Below are positions 35,875-46,683 of a DNA stretch of 64,000 bases, in pieces (the first letter of the stretch is position 1; each line of letters begins with the position of its first letter). Source of the stretch: Mytilisepta virgata (taxonomy: Eukaryota; Mollusca; Bivalvia; Mytilida; Mytilidae); contig CM051511.1 in the NCBI GenBank assembly GCA_028015205.1, positions 6,324,001-6,388,000 on the forward strand, given 5' to 3'. Under the pieces are notes generated by a model. It was not told the origin of the DNA, did no database searches, and saw nothing but the letters and a program-made list of their open reading frames with translations. The translations under genes and the position numbers were made by a program.

Positions 35875-38110
35875 TAAATATTATCAACATCAGTTGAAAT
35901 TATGCCATGTTTCCTCCCGGTCTAATGTAATGCAAAGTGATATACACTAAAAGGACCCCATTCGAAATAAGCGGAAACGCTTTCATGGGTCATCCTTGGA
36001 ATGATATCACTTGTTAGTTGTGTTAATCCTTGTAGTACGTGTTTTAATTTATACTTTTATAAACTCAAATTTTAAAAGCACGTGTACATAGTTGGTATCT
36101 ATTCCTAAATGAATTTAACCTTTTACCTTACAAAATTAGACACAGGTCCGTGGAAAAACTAAAACAACTAAGAAAAGTATCTGCCGTAATAGGTCTTTGG
36201 GAGTCATCATTAATATTCTATATTTTGGGAGATGTTAATGGTAATTTAAAATAAGTTTATGTAAATAGTGTTCCCAAAGGCAACTTTAAAATAAACTGGC
36301 TAATCAACAACACGTTGGATGCGGTTTTGTGTGAAACATACATGATATTGCCTTGAAACAAGATCTATAATTGTTCATGGCGAAAGGTAAAAATAATCAT
36401 TGCTAGCAGTCTTGCATTCACTCCAAAAGAGTGATTTTATAAGAAGAATAAAAGTAGACATTAAAGTACTAAATATTCTACGTTACCAATTTTGATGCAC
36501 AAAATATGCACATTTTGTCAATTCACGACTCGCCTTTTTTATTCCAGGCCTAAAATGTTGAAAACTAATACAATAATAAAAAACCGTGAAGATTGATTGA
36601 TTGATTGTTTGTTGGTTTACACCTCGTCGACGAAAACCGCGAAGAGAAGATTCAAACGTCAAAATGACCAAATGTGTAATTCCAAAAATCGCCTAAGGAC
36701 ACGCACGGAGTGAAAATTAAATCCGGGAACCTACATTTGATGTTCGTGTGGGAATATAGAAAATAACCAACGTGAATAAACAACAAATTGATACGCCTGT
36801 CGAACTTGGAATTGAAGATACCAATGAGTAATAGTATCAGTGAATGCCTGTTATACTGTTCTGGTGAGTTTTCTAGTGAAAAATGATATCATATGTTTAA
36901 CAGAGCATATTATAAAAATACTCCCTGTATGTCTATACAGTTACTTTGTATGAGCTTTTAGGACTTTATTTTTCTTTTATTTGTCATCTAGGTAAGAGAT
37001 AAGTTGTATCTGCAAACAAAACGGAATAAAAATGTAAAATCCAATCGAAGATATCACGTTACGTCTTTCATATTTTATAAAAAAAAAATTCGAGTATTTT
37101 GCAGATTGATTTATTTTGGCTTTTCTTGCCATACCGATGCAAATACTAGTACTCTCTATGGTATCATTCTTTTACTTTGTTTGTACATATTTACTCATGA
37201 AGCAAATAAATTTATTTAGAATTTAAGACTTACAACTATACCATGTTTGTTACCATGATAACAATCTGTCCTCCAACAAACATGAACATTCTTAATATAA
37301 AGATGAGAAGGGGATCAATTTTAAATGTTCAAAATTATCTCGTAGATTGATAACAATGTGCTAGTTTATTAAGATTTTCTTGATTGTTGAATAAGGCTGC
37401 GATTTGCAATAATCATCAGCATTTCTAAACAACGTCCAATTTCAAACATCTCTTTAAAAAAAGTGCCCTTTTCTTGGAAGATGGATTTCCCGGGCTTAAT
37501 TGTATGAAAAGGGCACCATTTTCTGACTTATGGTTTCAGTATGCAATGTTCAATGTGTTTTATTTTTAAATTCCGTTCTTGTCAATTTCTTATAACCTCA
37601 AGAGGGTCATATTTTTTGCTCACATCAAATATCGTAAAATTAAATAACACATTAATGCATTTTAATGTTATACACCTTTTTACGTTTCTGTTTTGGAGTT
37701 TCATTTGCAATTAATTAAGGTACTTTTACAAGATTGGGAATAATAAGAGCACTTTCATAAGCTGTAAAGCGTTTGGTCAGCTGATGTTCTGCGAATATAT
37801 TGCTAATGTCTGTTGATTTATATCAAACATGGCGCCCCACTTAATCGATAGAAGCGTTATCATCTCGCGAAGTGCCAGAACAGTGAAGTCGTAGCCCCCT
37901 TGGCAAAAGTAAAAAAATAAAAGGCGTTATCAGCCTGTGGTGCATGCACTTTTCCGACCAGATGAACAGAGACTGCTGATTCTAGCAGAAATACTAACAC
38001 CACAAAGACTCCAACCAATAAACATTAACCCAACGACTGTCTTTGGGGTTATTTGTTAAGCATTTTCACGTTATATTCTGATATATTCTACTTGAAATAT
38101 TCATACATAA
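35875..38110. other. Intergenic, no gene seen
   Basis: AT-rich, with no supported exon. The frames at 36483-36671 (minus) and 37004-37219 (plus) show no domain and no initiation context. Confidence 0.4.
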
Positions 38111-38115
38111 ATACC

Positions 38116-38930
38116 TGGTATTATCATATACTTATAGAAAATAAATGTATAATTTTACCCTGCGATAAAAGGAGAAAAATTCTGTATTACATAACCAAAA
38201 ATGAGAATCGGCATTGCGGGCTGATATAAAAGTCGTATTAACTGCTTCCGGAATATTATCGCATGCCTTTCCGTCATTCATATCGCATGGAACATCGTGC
38301 ATTTCCGGTAAACTTCGTAAATATTGACAAAAATGACAAAATGGCAGACGACAGCGGGACGGATGATGAGTCAAAACCTGTCGCAGTTGCGAATGAGTTG
38401 CCTGAGATTATACATGATAACTATAAAGGCAAAGCTATCCAAATGTTTGCTGGTGCCACTATAACTGGCAACGTCACCATTAATTTCCCTGGATAAAACA
38501 CTTTAATGAACTGTTATCGTGGTTATTATCACATTGTTATTGAATTTTTAATTTAATGTTGAAATAAACATTGTTACCGGTAATTGTTATTAACTAGTCT
38601 TGCCATACTGAAAAACATCTAAAATATTTTTTTTATTTGGTAAGAAAACTGGCAATAATTTAAGTACCAAACTCAAAGGGATTTGTCAACGTTTATAGTC
38701 CCCAAGCATTAAAAAATCCAAAAAATTTAAGGCATAGTAAACAGTCAGATCAATTTGCAAATATTTTTTTATTTTTCTGACATGGTATATGTACATATAT
38801 TTTCAGCAGGAATATTTAACATTAAATATCGGCTCTTGGGCTGATATAAAGACCTTGGGCTGATAAAGGGTGTGATATGAAAAATGCCATTTAATAATCT
38901 ATATTTATTATATAGTATAAATATTTCTCA
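38116..38930 (+). repeat. Dispersed repeat copy, split by ~590 bp
   Basis: The left half (about 38116-38250: ACTTATAGAAAATAAA, ATTTTACC, GCGGGCTGATAT, CTTCCGG) and the right half (about 38838-38930: GGGCTGATAAAGGGTGTGATATGAAAA) match consecutive parts of the copy at 43518-43790 in the same orientation. The segment between the halves, including the small frame at 38341-38496, is absent from the other copy. Confidence 0.65.
38341..38496 (+). CDS. Candidate 51-residue acidic protein, family unknown
   Basis: The ATG sits in good context (ACAAAATGG) and the frame runs to TAA at 38494. The longer frame from 38263 has an upstream Met in poorer context. The N-terminus is acidic and disordered (MADDSGTDDESKP), followed by a short helix-like stretch (ELPEIIHDNYKGKA) and a beta-prone Gly/Thr/Ile/Val end (FAGATITGNVTINFPG). 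AATAAA follows at about 38566, consistent with a complete single-exon transcript. It lies inside sequence that interrupts a dispersed repeat. I do not recognise the family. The terminal motif is reminiscent of short amyloid-like signalling motifs in immune proteins, which is speculation. It could also be a non-coding by-product. Confidence 0.35.
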   Translation: MADDSGTDDESKPVAVANELPEIIHDNYKGKAIQMFAGATITGNVTINFPG

Positions 38931-39514
38931 TTTGATTTCAATTGAAAGTGATTGTACAGTATAGTTCTGTATTTACACGCTAACATGGAACAATTAATAC
39001 AGAAAATTCCGAATTAGATTTATAACTTATTGCATCTTCGTCTGTTTACAAAAATTAAAATGGCGGAAATGAAACCGACTCAAAAATTGTCTGTTGTTGA
39101 CAATGCTTATATAAAGAAACAAGCACCCATTTGCGAGCCCATTTAAGCTACTAATACGTATAATATAAATGAGAACAAATTTGACGATTTTATATGCTAG
39201 AACCACTGCATGAGAGATTCCCCAGGTTTCGAAGTTTAAGGTCCTGTTTTGAACCCGTGCAAATAAGAGTTTTATCGTTTATGTTCGCACTAGGTCAATA
39301 AGTTATTTATCTTGACATGGAGCTTAAAGCTTTTGAAAGAAATATGAAAATAGTAGAAAATTTGTTTTACTCTATCATAAAATGTTTATTGCAAGCTCGT
39401 GTAATGTAAAGTCTGCTCAGAACATTATTCACCAATATTGATTCAATAACCGTATGTTACTATACTTCATGTAAAATTCTGGTATTTTAATTGGTTATGG
39501 AGGGTGTTATATAC

Positions 39515-39642
39515 TGCTTTAACACATATCTCAGCGGGTAATAATTTTTTCACCTATAACACTCTGAACCTACCATTAAATCTGTTATGAGATTAGATTT
39601 AACTTTTAGACGAAAAATTATTAACCGCTGTAGCATTATGTG
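39515..39642. repeat. Foldback, ~32 bp arms
   Basis: AACACATATCTCAGCGGGTA and following AATAATTTTTTC at the left are complemented, with a few mismatches, by GAAAAATTATTAACCGCTG and ATTATGTGTT at the right. Confidence 0.6.
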
Positions 39643-39819
39643 TTAGAATTGATTATTATACTTTATGCAAATTTCTGATGTAATCCAGTTATTTCATTGT
39701 TTCTTCAGAATGTGGTATTTTGCAGTGTTTTTTTTTTTTTATTCCGCCTACCCCTAGCAACATGTGATAATTTTGCATAGCAACGAAAATATCACATTCC
39801 GCGACCGAACATTACCGAA

Positions 39820-40002
39820 CACGAAAAGTTTTACCGATTAGTATTTCACTTCTTGGATTGTATCTTCAGACACTTCTGCAAATGCCATACCAGCAGAATA
39901 ATGGAAACAGGTTATAAATCTTGAAAATTAAGACAACCAACTTATCGTCTGCTGTTTCTCAGCTTGGGCGGAAGTGAAATACTTATCGGTAAAACTCGGC
40001 CG
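39820..40002. repeat. Foldback, ~30 bp arms
   Basis: CGAAAAGTTTTACCGATTAG with TATTTCACTTC (about 39822-39852) is complemented by GAAGTGAAATACTTATCGGT with AAAACTCGG (about 39970-40000). It is a small MITE-like element. Confidence 0.65.
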
Positions 40003-41030
40003 GAAAGGGTGATCATCTTGAACCTTAAAAGTACATGTATTTTTACAGTTCTATAACAGGTAATTACAGTTGCCACAACCCTACAACGTCGTGTTGGTTT
40101 TTCAGCACCACTATTATCCGCAGGTGATTTTATTTATATTATATTGTTGAATTAAAACACAGTTAATTCACTGAGATACAATATTGTTTATTCCTCATCA
40201 ACTCATCCAGATTAGATCAAAGCATTCAGTATAATAAAAAAACATTATATTGTTATCCTCCCGAATTAAACAAACATAAATAAAAGCAATCGATATAATG
40301 AAATAAAAAGCACATATTTGAGCGAGTGATAGAATATTTGTTACCCCTCAAAATTTCATTGTGTTGTAGATATGACACCGCATCCGCTCTATAATACATA
40401 TACCCCCAAATATATATATGCTACATGAATTTTGATATAATGTTCATGCGCAGTAACCAACATCTTTATATAATTGACATGGCTCGGTTTTCCTATTTAT
40501 CTAGTATCTTTTCAAAATTTTCTGAAATTAATATTTGAGTTAAGCTTAATTAATTTTTTTATTCAGCTTTAAGAATTGATTTGAAATTGATTTTGACTGA
40601 AAGGTTAATGTACGTTTTTAATGTCATATTTATATTTGGCAATTATCAGAATTTTGCTCATGGGAAATGTTGTAGAGTTTATTTAAATAATTCACATCTA
40701 AATAAACAGTGAAGCCCTCCTAACGAAAGAATTTTAATTACAATCACGAGACAAGGACTTACACTGATAAACAAATATGATACGATACATCAGTAAACTA
40801 AATATTCTAAAATAGAATTTATAATGGGTATTTGAATTTTTGTTTGTTATGAATATAAAAATCCATTTTGAACTAACTGTACTTCAGACGAAGAAAAATT
40901 AAGGTTAAATATTGATAATGGTTATCTGGGAATCTGAATGTACATATTAACTGTGGTAATTGCGAAATCTTTTCATTCATTGAAGTTTCTATGCTGAAAG
41001 GTTGGCGATGTACGTTTTAGTCTTAACAAA

Positions 41031-42209
41031 ATGGATTACCATTTAAAACAGTTCTTATGTACGCTTGCATTTTTAGCTATATCTATAACACATGTGAATG
41101 GGCAAAGTTTAAATCATGTAAAAACGCTTTATGTAGACCTGTTCAAAAATTATACAAAAGAGGTCCTGCCGATGGTTGATCACTCCGTACCGCTAGACAT
41201 TGGAATTACATTTTACATAGCGTCTTTTAATTCATTCCAAGAGGTAGACGAGACAATTTCAATAACTGCAGCTACCATGTTAAACTGGACGGATCCATCG
41301 TTGGTCTGGGATCCTGCTTCATACGGATATCTATACTGGACTGTCATTGACCCGAAGGATTTATGGCTTCCATCGATTTTTTTAATGAATAGAGTTGATT
41401 CATTGGAACCGGTAGGTGATAATACAAAATTTTATACTACAATTTCATATACAGGTAATGTAATGTACAGTCCTGGTGGAATTCTAAACGCGAAATGCCC
41501 AACTGACGTTTCAAAATTTCCGTTTGACAGTCAAACATGTACGTTAAATTTTTTGATTTGGGGAATGACGTCCTCTTCAATTTCTATATCATCTGTGTAT
41601 AGCGAAGCCCAACTAGATTTTTTCATTGCAAATTCAGACTGGACATTAAAGCAGTACTCAACGAGCATTTCAACAAGAGCCATGGGGTACCAAACTTATG
41701 ACGTCACAATAAAGATAAAACGTCAACCTCTGTACTATACTGTTATGATAATTTTACCCACATTACTATTTTCACTCCTGAATCCATTGGTGTTTGTCCT
41801 ACCAGTTCAGTCCGGAGAACGTGTTTCATTTTCCGTGACCATTTTGCTGTCCTATGCAATATTTCTTACCCTCGTGTCAGCCTCGATCCCAACATCGTCA
41901 AATCCAATGTGCGTTTTACTAGTAATGATGATAGTCATAATATCAGTTAGTGGAATCTTAGTCGTTGGAACGATTGTCAGTACCAAATATTTCTACTTTG
42001 AAGATCAGAGGAAAATCGGAACCATCATGAAATTTCTAGCAGGGAAATGGGTAAGAAAGAAAAACGATGTTGTTCCGATCAACGAGAAAGTGAAAACGAA
42101 TGTAACGGGGAAAGACGTAGCAGAAATGTTGGACTCGCTTTTCTTTTATGGAAACTACTTGACTTTTGTTGTCACGATTGGCATATACTTTTTATATGTC
42201 TGTCTCTGA
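41031..42209 (+). CDS. Nicotinic acetylcholine receptor-like Cys-loop channel subunit
   Basis: A 392-residue membrane protein in one uninterrupted exon. It has a signal peptide (about 1-24, ending HVNG) and an extracellular ligand-binding domain to about 233. The 13-residue Cys-loop runs between C156 and C170 (CPTDVSKFPFDSQTC). TM1 is about 234-258, TM2 263-286 (GERVSFSVTILLSYAIFLTL), TM3 292-317 and TM4 372-391. Glu before the TM2 basic residue fits a cation channel. Binding-site landmarks include WLPSIFLMN (loop A) and W177 in IWGMTSS (loop B). The loop C vicinal Cys pair of alpha subunits is absent, so this would be a non-alpha or divergent subunit. The cytoplasmic loop is only about 54 residues. 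Sequons lie at N40 and N85. Intron-free, expanded receptor genes of this kind are known in bivalves. No disabling change is seen. Confidence 0.92.
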   Translation: MDYHLKQFLCTLAFLAISITHVNGQSLNHVKTLYVDLFKNYTKEVLPMVDHSVPLDIGITFYIASFNSFQEVDETISITAATMLNWTDPSLVWDPASYGYLYWTVIDPKDLWLPSIFLMNRVDSLEPVGDNTKFYTTISYTGNVMYSPGGILNAKCPTDVSKFPFDSQTCTLNFLIWGMTSSSISISSVYSEAQLDFFIANSDWTLKQYSTSISTRAMGYQTYDVTIKIKRQPLYYTVMIILPTLLFSLLNPLVFVLPVQSGERVSFSVTILLSYAIFLTLVSASIPTSSNPMCVLLVMMIVIISVSGILVVGTIVSTKYFYFEDQRKIGTIMKFLAGKWVRKKNDVVPINEKVKTNVTGKDVAEMLDSLFFYGNYLTFVVTIGIYFLYVCL

Positions 42210-42534
42210 TTACAAAATTAACGATAATGCGAGATTTTTGTGAATCTGCAGATTGTCAATGAAATCCGTTGTGCATTTTTGTTTCAGGTCAGCGGGTAAT
42301 TAAAAATATTTAATTTAACACAAGAGATAATATTAACAAATGCATAAAAGAAAATAATATGTAAATATATGTATTTATAAAGTACAATTCTATGTCTATA
42401 TTCAGAATTGTTGCCGAGTATATGAACTAGTTAATGGCATCGATCTATAGTCCCAACCTTGTCTTGTATATTTATATGTATATAAGAGGAAAAGAAAACA
42501 TGATTTTGAAGACCTTAAAGTGATTTCCAAGATG

Positions 42535-42850
42535 AAAAACAGTAATAAGTAAAGCCAAGAAATACCAAAGGGATATTCGGAGGAGGGAAAATTGAAGAAA
42601 ACAACGAAGACAAGACCAAAACAATAAAAATACTACACTTAAAAACTAAAAACATATGAACAACATGGACACCACCAAAAAAACCGGTGGTAGACGCACG
42701 TGCTCCGGAAGAGTAAGCAGTCTCTGCTTCCTGCAGGACACCCGTCCGCCATGCTGCCCATATCTAATCCGGTATGAGGAAGGGGGAACATCAATGAAAA
42801 CGCTGCTAACCTGCTTTTTGGGGTGCATTAAATGGTTAAGTTGTGTTGCT
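42535..42850 (+). repeat. Dispersed mussel-type repeat
   Basis: The stretch with AAAACAATAAAAATACTAC, then ACCACCAAAAAAACCGGTGG, GCTCCGGAAGAGTAAGCAG, a CTGCAGGACACCCGTCCG block and ATATCTAATCCGGTATG matches, from memory, a repeat that is very common in Mytilus sequences. The open frames on both strands at 42646-42895 are by-products of it. Positions 42830-43505 beyond it hold no supported gene. Confidence 0.5.
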
Positions 42851-43517
42851 CACAATGTTTCTGTTTACAAAGTTTTGATAAATACACAAAATTAATGCGC
42901 TTCTCGTCTAAATATATTTTACATGGCCATTTACTCCAATCCCATCTTTTATCTTTTCATGCCTCCTCCAACTTTCGACAAAAAAAAAATAAATTTAACA
43001 ATATTTTTAAATGCAAATAGAGAAGAAAAGATAAAAAATATATTACCTTGATTTAGTACAATGTATCACAAAGATTTTGTGTGGCTCGAAATTTCCCCAT
43101 ATGCATAACTTCGGAAGATAGCAATTCGTAACGAAATTTATTATGGAGTGTCTCGGGGTCGATGCTTTTACACCATAGCATGTTCGGCTTAGGCCCAAAC
43201 CCCTACCCGTTTACCGTCTCCTCCAGGAAACGTTGCAATTACAGTCATGCTTATGAATATTGGATTCTCGCAGACGAGGCAATGAGGTGTGAGATGCCCA
43301 TTTCCCTAAATGATTTAATGTGCAGTCTGATGATATGGCTTTTTTATTTAGAAAATAAATAAAATTTAATCTTAAGAAAAGTGATTAAGCCATTTTTGTC
43401 TAATTGAAAAATGATTTTCAATCTTTTAACCGACGGGGTATCAAACTCACGAGTTCGAGGCGAGAGGGTACCTTTAGACCAGCGAAGCCTTAATACATTT
43501 ATATATATATTTATCAC

Positions 43518-43790
43518 ATACTTATAGAAAATAAAGGTAAAATTTTACCATACGATAAAATTGGAAATTAAACATATTTCTGCCCAAACTTATAAGAATT
43601 GGCTTAGCGGGCTGATATGACTTTGTTATCAATTGTTTCCGGTTTATATCAGCTGCTTTCGATTTATATCACACCCATTATCAGGCCATGGTCAAAATCA
43701 TCCCTTGAGCCTGGCGGCTTTCTGGCTGATATCTTGACCTAGGGCTGATAATAGGTGTGATATGAAAACATCCATATTATAATCTATATA
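43518..43790 (+). repeat. Dispersed repeat copy, uninterrupted
   Basis: Same family and orientation as 38116-38930. It contains two inverted blocks: ATATCACACCCATTATCAGG near 43670 and GGGCTGATAATAGGTGTGATATG near 43743. It therefore has a foldback core, which is where the other copy is split. Confidence 0.65.
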
Positions 43791-44170
43791 TATACTTAAG
43801 GATTAATATATTTAAATATTTCATACAGAAAGGATGAAGTATTAAAGATCTATTTTTATCTGATTTCCCAGTACATGTACCATGAAATTACCATCAGCTA
43901 CGAGCCGTAATCATGATGAAGTCAGCACAGCTAAACAGAGCCATAAAGCTTATTATCCTGATTTAGAGTAATTTCTCGCAATTTGATTGGCTGATATTGT
44001 CCTAATAAATTTCAGTGCAATTTTTTATTAAGTCAATTCGAATTATCTACCATTGACTTAATAAAAAAAAATTTTTTTGAGTGGCTTCCCTTTGTTTATT
44101 ACTGACGTATGTAAGATGGAAAAAAAAAACAATAAATAAGTGGTGTCATAAAAAAAATCAGGATAAATTC

Positions 44171-44308
44171 GTTACACAGTGTGCAATTGTCCTAATACGG
44201 AATTTATCGGGTCAATAAAATTCATATCGGGTTCGGCTTCGCCTCACCCGATATGAATTTTATTTACCCGATAAATTCCCGTATTAGGACAATTGCACAC
44301 TGTGTAAC
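44171..44308. repeat. Near-perfect 62 bp-arm hairpin with a TCGGCTTCGCCTC loop
   Basis: The left arm 44171-44232 (GTTACACAGTGTGCAATTGT ... CATATCGGGT) is complemented by 44246-44308 (ACCCGATATGAATTTTATTT ... GTGTAAC), with only about two differences. The 13-base loop is GC-rich and itself partly self-complementary. It is a MITE or foldback. Confidence 0.95.
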
Positions 44309-44537
44309 TAATAATATTGCGTCAAGCTGTTGGCAAATGTATTTAGTAACATTTATGTAAAGTATTTTTATTGTTTTTTTTTTTTTTTTATCTCTTTGTG
44401 TTATCCGATAAGACGTTGTTTTCCGTGTGTTTTTCACGTGACCGAAAGTTTCTTTGGTAGTTTAATATTAAATCCTCATTCTGAAATAGGAAAAGACGTT
44501 TTGGTTGCATAGATACATGTACTAATATACAATTAAA

Positions 44538-44714
44538 TTAAATCTGAAGAAATCGTCTAGATCCAAGAAATCCTGAATGTCCACAACAAGAAAGGTCGAC
44601 ACAGGATTTCTGCACACATTTACAGCAGCAATTCATTTTACAGTAAGCACATAAATTTGTCTTTCTGAACTCTAAACCGCGACATTCTGAAATAAAGACA
44701 TTTATGTATAAGGC
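44538..44714 (-). CDS. Candidate cysteine-rich secreted peptide, last exon
   Basis: The minus strand has a good 3' splice site (CTTTTATTTTTAAATCAG) ending at 44715. It is followed by a 58-residue open frame to TAA at 44538-44540: ALYINVFISECRGLEFRKTN and then a dense cysteine cluster. Cysteines fall at exon residues 11, 22, 25, 29, 30, 31, 33, 38, 43 and 44, ten in 34 residues. A run such as NCCCKC in a random AT-rich frame is very unlikely. A second CAG lies in frame-shifting position at 44687-44689. AATAAA on the minus strand near 44366 could be the poly(A) signal. It may be a disulfide-rich secreted peptide (defence or signalling) or a zinc-binding tail. The family is not recognised. Confidence 0.45.
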   Translation of the reverse strand, partial: ALYINVFISECRGLEFRKTNLCAYCKMNCCCKCVQKSCVDLSCCGHSGFLGSRRFLQI

Positions 44715-44971
44715 CTGATTTAAAAATAAAAGATTAAATATTAAAAGTTACATTTAATACCTGAGTAAAAAAAAAACAATTAACTATGTTGCAAAAGACT
44801 GAATTTAGCCACTGTGACCTTAGATACATTGTACATTCACCGGATTCGAATGAAAACCAGCGTATTGGATTATTTTCGTAGAAAGGTTTGACCCATTTAG
44901 AAAACAATTTCACCAAACACTCAGGCGTAAATAAAATTTGAGGTTAGTTTATGTCAGTATCTAATTACTAC

Positions 44972-45034
44972 CATCACAGCTGGAACATAAAAAATAACAC
45001 GTACTATGTTCAATAACATTCCATTATCCATCAT
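44972..45034 (-). CDS. Possible first exon of the cysteine-rich peptide (signal-like)
   Basis: On the minus strand a TTTAAAT element near 45121 lies about 90 bp before ATGATGG at 45034. The frame reads MMDNGMLLNIVRVIFYVPAV and one more Met, then meets GTAGTA at 44971, a modest donor. An earlier candidate donor, GTACGT, lies after MMDNGMLLNI. Either joins in phase 0 to the exon at 44714, giving a hydrophobic leader continuous with ALYINVFIS before the first Cys. The join is inferred; the weak donor is the main doubt. Confidence 0.3.
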
Positions 45035-45350
45035 CCAAGCACACAGATGATATATTGCGAATAGATATTAGCAGTGTGAAGGTTAAAAATGTTGAAACAA
45101 AGGAAAAGAAACTTTTCCCTATTTAAATTCGTTACTTGAGATCTTTTACAATGTAGGTTCGTGATAAAGAAATACCACTATTTGTAACTTCGTATTAGAA
45201 ACACGTAAATTTCAGCTCAGAATCACTTATCTTAGCTTTAAAGATGAAAAAAAAACAGTTTTGCATTATTTTTGTTAAATGTAAATTATATTTACACTAA
45301 CATTGAAATAGCTAGCACAGTAAATTGTTTTTACTTTCATTTTTACTTTC

Positions 45351-45629
45351 GGGGCCTCGGTGGCCCCTCGGTGGCCGAGTGTTCTAGGTAGTTCGTCATG
45401 ACAACTAATGATCACTAGCCTGTCAACACTGAGGTTGTGACTTCGAATCTCACCTGTGACGGAGTGTGTTCGACTCCGATCTTAATTGACAAGGATATAG
45501 CCAATTTTCCTAGCGAAGGTCGGTGGTTCTCTCCGAGTACTCCAGCTTCCTTCACCAATAAAAACTGGCCGCCGCGAAATAGCCAAATTAGCTGAACACG
45601 GCGTAAAACCCAGAATAAACAAACAAACA
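45351..45629 (+). mobile_element. V-SINE/RUDI-like SINE, 5' end duplicated
   Basis: Same family as 14584-14848: A box GGCCGAGTGTTCTAG, B box GACTTCGAATCTC, a core with TTCTCTCCGAGTACTCCAGC and CACCAATAAAAACTGGCCGC, and an AAACAAACAAAC tail. The first bases are repeated (GGGGCCTCGGTGGCCCCTCG then GTGGCCGAG), so the 5' end holds a short internal duplication. The minus-strand frames at 45415-45685 are by-products. Confidence 0.85.
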
Positions 45630-45709
45630 TCACTGTCAGAGAAACACAGTGACGACGGGAAACCTCGCATTTTCACCCGATTCAAAGCATCACCCGTATA
45701 TCGATTTTA

Positions 45710-45920
45710 TGTCAAGTCATAGACTTGCTACAAGTCCCTCTCTAATAATTAATTAGTATTTTATATGTCAGTCTATATCATCTGCTGTCTATAATGATAA
45801 CAATCCTATAGTGACCTCTCTCCGCAGCAGTCACTTTAGGATTGTTATCATTATAGACTGATATATACAATTACTAATTAATCATTAGAGGGGGACTTGT
45901 AGCAAGTCTATTCAAGTCAA
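45710..45920. mobile_element. 211 bp MITE with ~90-100 bp inverted arms
   Basis: TGTCAAGTCATAGACTTGCT with ACAAGTCCCTCTCTAAT and, further in, CTATAATGATAACAATCCTA are complemented by 45830-45920. The central loop is CTCTCTCCGCAGCA. It lies about 80 bp after the SINE at 45351-45629. The frames at 45912-46230 do not look genic. Confidence 0.85.
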
Positions 45921-46369
45921 TATACTGTTATTGTCTATATCTTCACCTTGAATTGATATCCCAGTGGTCTCCAACAGACTTTTCCTCTCTTGTAATGTGT
46001 GTTTTGTGTATTCTATTACATATGTAATCACAACATTCTTAACCTTCCGAATTCTGTTTTTTTTAGCTTGGGCGGGGGTCCGTATCAATATCTGTCCAAA
46101 TATGCTCAAATTTGTTTTTATCAAAATGCGAAGCGATTTGCTTGGTAATGAAATGGAAAAAGTTCTATACCCTTATCAACAGCAGGTTGGCATGGATGTG
46201 TCAACACATGATGTGAGAACACATTTATAATTGCACCTTTCTTTACAGAGTTTGCACATATTAACAGAGTTCCGTCTTTTATACCGTTTTAGGCCAATGC
46301 CATTACATTCTGAAAAGATAATACAATGTACATTTACTATTCTATCAAAACTGATATTTGTTTGTTTCG

Positions 46370-46618
46370 TTTAAGGAGCAACCATTTGATTTTTATGGAA
46401 GGGGCTAGGATTAAATTTGAAATAAAAGTCAGAACCAGTATTTTGGCAAAATAAAAAGACAGTATCACTTTAGGTATGTCAATCCGGAATTTTTTGGTTT
46501 AAATGAAAATAACAATTTAGGTCGCAATAGCGGCCGAAAGAAAAATCCAGGACCAAAATGTCGACGACAAAAATAGGCAGGATCACACATTTGATCCAAG
46601 CCCCTCCCCCCCCCCCCC

Positions 46619-46661
<43 letters not shown>

Positions 46662-46683
46662 AAATCAAATGATTGCTTCCTTA
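46370..46683. mobile_element. 314 bp MITE-like element abutting a SINE
   Basis: TTTAAGGAGCAACCATTTGA at 46371 is complemented, with a few mismatches, by TCAAATGATTGCTTCCTTAG ending at 46684. The interior ends in C(13+) and a ~40 base A-run (46604-46661). Its right end touches the 3' end of the inverted SINE at 46684-46911, so it probably inserted in or next to the SINE tail. Similar sequence (TTTAGGGAACAACCATTTAA) occurs near 10757. Confidence 0.6.

Larger units (their letters stand above)
39000..41030. other. Intergenic with two small foldbacks
   Basis: There are two inverted repeats (described in their own entries) and AT-rich DNA. No TATA box or first exon could be assigned to the receptor gene that follows. 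Confidence 0.45.
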
